From DAIPHL01 sp036771375 (lineage in GTDB: Bacteria > Synergistota > Synergistia > Synergistales > Synergistaceae): DNA of 9,317 bases. Position numbers and translations under genes: made by a program. The notes beneath the pieces were generated by a model. It worked only from the letters and a program-made list of their open reading frames with translations, made no database searches and was not told where the DNA came from. This document shows, piece by piece, positions 6,283 to 9,317 of this stretch. Position 1 is the stretch's first letter; every line of letters begins with the position of its first letter. The DNA is taken from the NCBI GenBank assembly GCA_036771375.1, contig DAIPHL010000094.1, positions 1 through 9,317 of the forward strand, in the 5' to 3' direction.

Positions 6283-7557
6283 TCATTCTTTCCTTGCCCG
6301 ATATTTACCCATCAGAAAATCTACAAATCGATCCCCTCGGGCCACTTCGATGTCGTTGGGAACATTTTGTCCGACCGTAAAAAAGGAGACAGGCAAATTG
6401 AAGTCGCTGATGATATTCAAAATGGTGCCATAGCTCGAGGTCTCATCCAGCTTGGTGAAGATCAGCGCAGACAACGGGATGATGCCCATTCGTTCGATCA
6501 CATCGAGCATGTCCCTGTATTTCGTGTTCGCCGCAAGGACAAGGTGCACCGAATCGGGCGAAAAAGCGTCGTAGAAATTTCGCAGTTCATCCATTCTGGA
6601 GGAATCATAATGACTTCGTCCGGCGGTGTCCAACAAAACAAGATCGGCGTCCTTATGCTTTTTGAGTGCGATCTGTATATCTTTGGGCTCGGCCGCAATT
6701 TCGATGGGGGCGCCCATGATCTTCGCATATGTCCTCAGCTGCTCCACCGCCGCAATTCGATAGGTGTCGGCGGTGATCAGGAGAACCTTGCGATTTTGCC
6801 AGAGCGACTGCGTCGCTGCGATCTTCGCGATCGTCGTCGTCTTTCCGACGCCGGTGGGTCCGGCGAACAACACGTTCTTCCCGCCCAAGGCCTCCGTAAA
6901 ATCGACCCCACAGGTCGGTATTCTGTCCGCCAACCATCCGTCGAAGGGACGTCCCGAAGCATCCTTCGCATAATCCGCCGAGATCGCACGGGCAACGTCG
7001 CCATCAACATCTTCTTTTATCAAAAGAGTCGCATTTTCGTCCCTGACATCGTCGCGTTCAACCGGATCGAGCTTACCGGTCTCGTCGAGCCGCTCGAGGA
7101 CTTTGCCCAGAATATCCTTTATCTCGTCGACTTCCTTCGCAAGAGGCAGGGAATCCGCGGAAGAAAGCGGCTTGGTATTGGATGAATAGGCCTTCGCGAC
7201 GGTGGCTGTAGGTGTAGAGAGTCGAGACTGGGAAAAGGCCGACGAAGGCCCGGAGGAATTCGATTCTTCAGAACGGTGTTCCGGATCGCCCCCCTCGGAA
7301 ACGGCTCTTTTTACGTCAAGAAGATGTTGAAAAGCAACCATTCGTTCGCGGGATTGTTTCACATGATCCTCTCTGTCGGGGACGAGAATTCCCGCAGTCA
7401 CCATCATGGAATCCCGTTTGAAAAAACCCAGAAACCCCCCAAGCTTCACGCGCCTGCTGGAGAGGATCACAGCGTCTCTTCCCAAGCGATCGCGGGCGAC
7501 CTGGATGGCCTCCGCGTCGTCTTTGGCCTCGTATTCTATCTGTCGTTCGATTCTCAA
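6283..7557 (-). CDS. flhF: Flagellar biosynthesis SRP-type GTPase FlhF
   Basis: FlhF is a signal-recognition-particle-family GTPase that recruits early flagellar parts to the assembly site and is regulated by FlhG. The N-terminal B region (about 1-90) has the usual DAVILSSRRVK block at 28-38. A Ser/Thr/Pro-rich, probably disordered linker follows (about 95-135), then an N-type helical segment and the G domain. The G motifs are GPTGVGKTTT (233-242), DTYRIAAVEQL (264-274), DTAGR (310-314) and TKLDE (368-372), with the closing GQNVPNDIE (396-404). At 424 residues it is within family range. The TTG start at 7557 follows the flhA TAG with no gap, and GGTGGAG at 7561-7567 overlaps the flhA end. No better ATG lies near the conserved N-terminus, so a TTG start is well supported. 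Confidence 0.97.
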   Translation of the reverse strand: MRIERQIEYEAKDDAEAIQVARDRLGRDAVILSSRRVKLGGFLGFFKRDSMMVTAGILVPDREDHVKQSRERMVAFQHLLDVKRAVSEGGDPEHRSEESNSSGPSSAFSQSRLSTPTATVAKAYSSNTKPLSSADSLPLAKEVDEIKDILGKVLERLDETGKLDPVERDDVRDENATLLIKEDVDGDVARAISADYAKDASGRPFDGWLADRIPTCGVDFTEALGGKNVLFAGPTGVGKTTTIAKIAATQSLWQNRKVLLITADTYRIAAVEQLRTYAKIMGAPIEIAAEPKDIQIALKKHKDADLVLLDTAGRSHYDSSRMDELRNFYDAFSPDSVHLVLAANTKYRDMLDVIERMGIIPLSALIFTKLDETSSYGTILNIISDFNLPVSFFTVGQNVPNDIEVARGDRFVDFLMGKYRARKE

Positions 7558-9317
7558 CTACTCCACCGTCCCCAAGGATTTCAGCTGAGTACCCTGTGCT
7601 ATTTCATTATAAGATATAACAAAAAGTTGAGGAAGGCTACCCTCAAGAATCTTGCGCACAACAAAACGGACATCGGGATGCGCGAGAAGTATGGGGGTCA
7701 GTCCTGCCATCGCCATCTGCTCCGTGATGGCCGCCGCCGATTTTATGATGGATTGGACGTCGGTCGGGGACAAACCCAACTGCCAACCCTGGTTCAGATC
7801 ACCCTGCATGGAGTCTTTGATCTTCTGTTCCAATCTAGGGGAGAGGGTATAAACGGATAGAACGCCCTCGCCATCCTGCAAGCGAAAGGTAATGACTCTT
7901 GCAAGGGACTCCCTCACCCTCTCCGTCAGATAATCGACTCCCTTCGCGAAACGTCCGAAATCCGCCAGGGTCTCGAAGATGGTCACCAGATCCCGGATCG
8001 GTATCTGCTCCCTGGCGAGGTTCTGAAGCACTTTCTGAACGTCACCGAGCCCCAAAACACCCGTCAACTCCGACGCGACAGCCGGATTACTCTCCTTGAC
8101 CAGATCGACGAGTTTCTGTACCTCCTGTCTGGTGAGGAGATCGGAGCCATAGCGCTTGATCACCTCCGACAGATGTGTCGCCAAAACGGAAGGACAATCC
8201 ACAACGGTATATCCCATCACCTCGGCTTGGTCGCGTACCTCGGGGGAGATCCAGACCGCCGGAAGCCCGAACGACGGTTCCGTCGTCGGAATTCCGACCA
8301 ATGTATCGTCGCTCTGGTCGACGCTCATGCTGAGATAGTGATCCGGTAACAATTCGCCCCGGCCGACCTCCGCCCCCTTGACGCGAATGACATATTCTGT
8401 CGGTTTCAGTTGAATGTTGTCCCGGATACGAATCGGGGGGACGACCAATCCGAGATCCATCGCCATCTGCCTGCGTATCGTTCCGATCCGGTCGAGCATG
8501 TCGCCACCCTGCCCTGGATCGACCATGGAGATCAAAGCGTACCCGATCTCGACCTCCATCGGGTCGACCGTCAAAAGAGGAAGAACGTTTTCCGGGCTTC
8601 CCGACGTAACCGCACCCGCCTGTCCGGCCGCCGTTCCGGCGGACAGGGAAGAGCCATCCGGCTGCTTTTTACCGACCTCCGCTTTCTGCAACTCGCCCTC
8701 ACGGTACACGCTTCTCGCAAGCAGAATCATCAATATACCCAAGACGGCAAAGGGAATCGTCGGCAGTCCAGGGATCAGAGCGAGGGCGAGCAAAAGTCCC
8801 GCACCGATAAAAAGCGGTCGATGATTTCCCGTGAGCGACGATATGATATCCAACCCCAGGTCTCCCTCTCCGGCGGAGCGGGTCACGATGATTCCCGTCG
8901 AGGTGGAAAAAAGCAGCGCCGGTATTTGCGACACGAGGCCGTCTCCGACCGTCAGCAGGCTATACGACTGAAGCGCGCTGCCAATGTCCAGCCCCCTCTG
9001 AAGGATTCCGATCGCAAGACCGCCGACAATGTTGATGATGGTTATGATCAGCCCGGCGATGGCATCTCCTTTGACGAACTTCGACGCACCGTCCATGGCG
9101 CCATAAAAATCGGCTTCTCTTTGAATGTTTTTTCTTCTCACCCTCGCCTCGACCTCGTCGATCATCCCTGCGTTGAGGTCGGCGTCGATCGCCATCTGTT
9201 TGCCCGGCATGGCGTCGAGCGTAAACCGAGCCGCGACCTCCGCCACTCGTTCCGAACCTTTCGTGATGACCAAAAACTGTATGACGACCAGGATGAGAAA
9301 TACGACGCCCGCCGACC
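7558..9317 (-). CDS. flhA: Flagellar type III export gate protein FlhA (5' end cut off)
   Basis: FlhA is the major inner-membrane component of the flagellar export gate. Its cytoplasmic domain forms a ring that docks chaperone-substrate complexes. About 585 residues are visible; some 100-115 N-terminal residues are expected beyond the right edge, since FlhA is usually near 690. The visible part starts in a transmembrane segment (GVVFLILVVIQFLVITKG). The FHIPEP-family signature follows (RFTLDAMPGKQM...DADLNAG, about 30-50). Further hydrophobic segments lie near 84-105, 127-144 and a long pair at 167-203. The soluble export domain (about 250-585) begins near GYALISMVDPGQGGDML and includes LGLVVPPIRIRDN. 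The open frame continues upstream of the TTG at 9273, which is an internal codon and not the start. Absence of virulence-secretion genes and the flhF neighbour argue for flagellar FlhA over a type III secretion homologue. Its TAG abuts the flhF start. Confidence 0.97.
   Translation of the reverse strand, partial: SAGVVFLILVVIQFLVITKGSERVAEVAARFTLDAMPGKQMAIDADLNAGMIDEVEARVRRKNIQREADFYGAMDGASKFVKGDAIAGLIITIINIVGGLAIGILQRGLDIGSALQSYSLLTVGDGLVSQIPALLFSTSTGIIVTRSAGEGDLGLDIISSLTGNHRPLFIGAGLLLALALIPGLPTIPFAVLGILMILLARSVYREGELQKAEVGKKQPDGSSLSAGTAAGQAGAVTSGSPENVLPLLTVDPMEVEIGYALISMVDPGQGGDMLDRIGTIRRQMAMDLGLVVPPIRIRDNIQLKPTEYVIRVKGAEVGRGELLPDHYLSMSVDQSDDTLVGIPTTEPSFGLPAVWISPEVRDQAEVMGYTVVDCPSVLATHLSEVIKRYGSDLLTRQEVQKLVDLVKESNPAVASELTGVLGLGDVQKVLQNLAREQIPIRDLVTIFETLADFGRFAKGVDYLTERVRESLARVITFRLQDGEGVLSVYTLSPRLEQKIKDSMQGDLNQGWQLGLSPTDVQSIIKSAAAITEQMAMAGLTPILLAHPDVRFVVRKILEGSLPQLFVISYNEIAQGTQLKSLGTVE

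Noticed and set aside
6241..7185. Plus-strand open frame (314 codons) opposite flhF
   Set aside because: It is antisense to the conserved GTPase domain, with no family signature of its own, and is best explained as a shadow frame.
9271..9273. TTG at 9273 as the flhA start
   Set aside because: The frame remains open to the window edge and encodes a transmembrane segment (VVFLILVVIQF) expected in FlhA. The true start lies outside the window.
1..9317. Mobile elements, CRISPR arrays, tRNA or rRNA genes, phage or defence genes
   Set aside because: Practically every base is assigned to flagellar or chemotaxis genes. No repeat arrays, inverted terminal repeats, integrase or transposase motifs or structured RNA genes were seen.

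Overview
The window is a continuous block of nine tightly packed genes, all on the minus strand. It belongs to a flagellar/chemotaxis (fla/che) operon. Read in the direction of transcription (right to left), the order is flhA (5' end missing), flhF, flhG, a PilZ-domain gene, cheB, cheA, cheC, cheD and the start of a fliA/sigD-type sigma-28 gene (3' end missing). Combining flhF-flhG with cheC-cheD and a terminal sigma factor is the arrangement known from the Bacillus subtilis fla/che operon and its relatives in Clostridia, Synergistota and Thermotogota. It is not the enteric arrangement. Composition is moderately GC-rich by eye (not counted). Together with alternative start codons, a PilZ gene next to flhG and no cheW after cheA, this makes an anaerobic Synergistota- or Clostridia-like bacterium my best guess. 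That assignment is inference only.

Right part (about 5350-9317): flhA encodes the membrane gate of the flagellar type III export apparatus. flhF and flhG encode the SRP-type GTPase and MinD-type ATPase pair that controls where and how many flagella are built. Middle part (about 3594-5356): a YcgR-like PilZ protein, expected to link cyclic di-GMP to motor output, is followed by the methylesterase/deamidase CheB. Left part (1-3531): the histidine kinase CheA, the CheY-P phosphatase CheC, the receptor deamidase CheD and the sigma factor that switches on late flagellar genes.

The genes are spaced by 0 to about 20 nt or overlap by 4 nt (flhG/pilZ GTGA, pilZ/cheB ATGA, cheD/fliA TTGA). The one exception is a 62-nt gap before cheA, which carries a strong ribosome binding site. 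This points to one polycistronic message with translational coupling. No terminator, convincing promoter, tRNA, repeat array or mobile element was found, and no stretch over 300 nt lacks a gene. Key catalytic residues are present in every enzyme that can be checked.

This is a well-understood type of locus. I found no previously undescribed system. The points worth a second look are local: the missing cheW, the altered residues in sigma region 2.4 at the left edge, the inserted PilZ gene, and several non-ATG starts.
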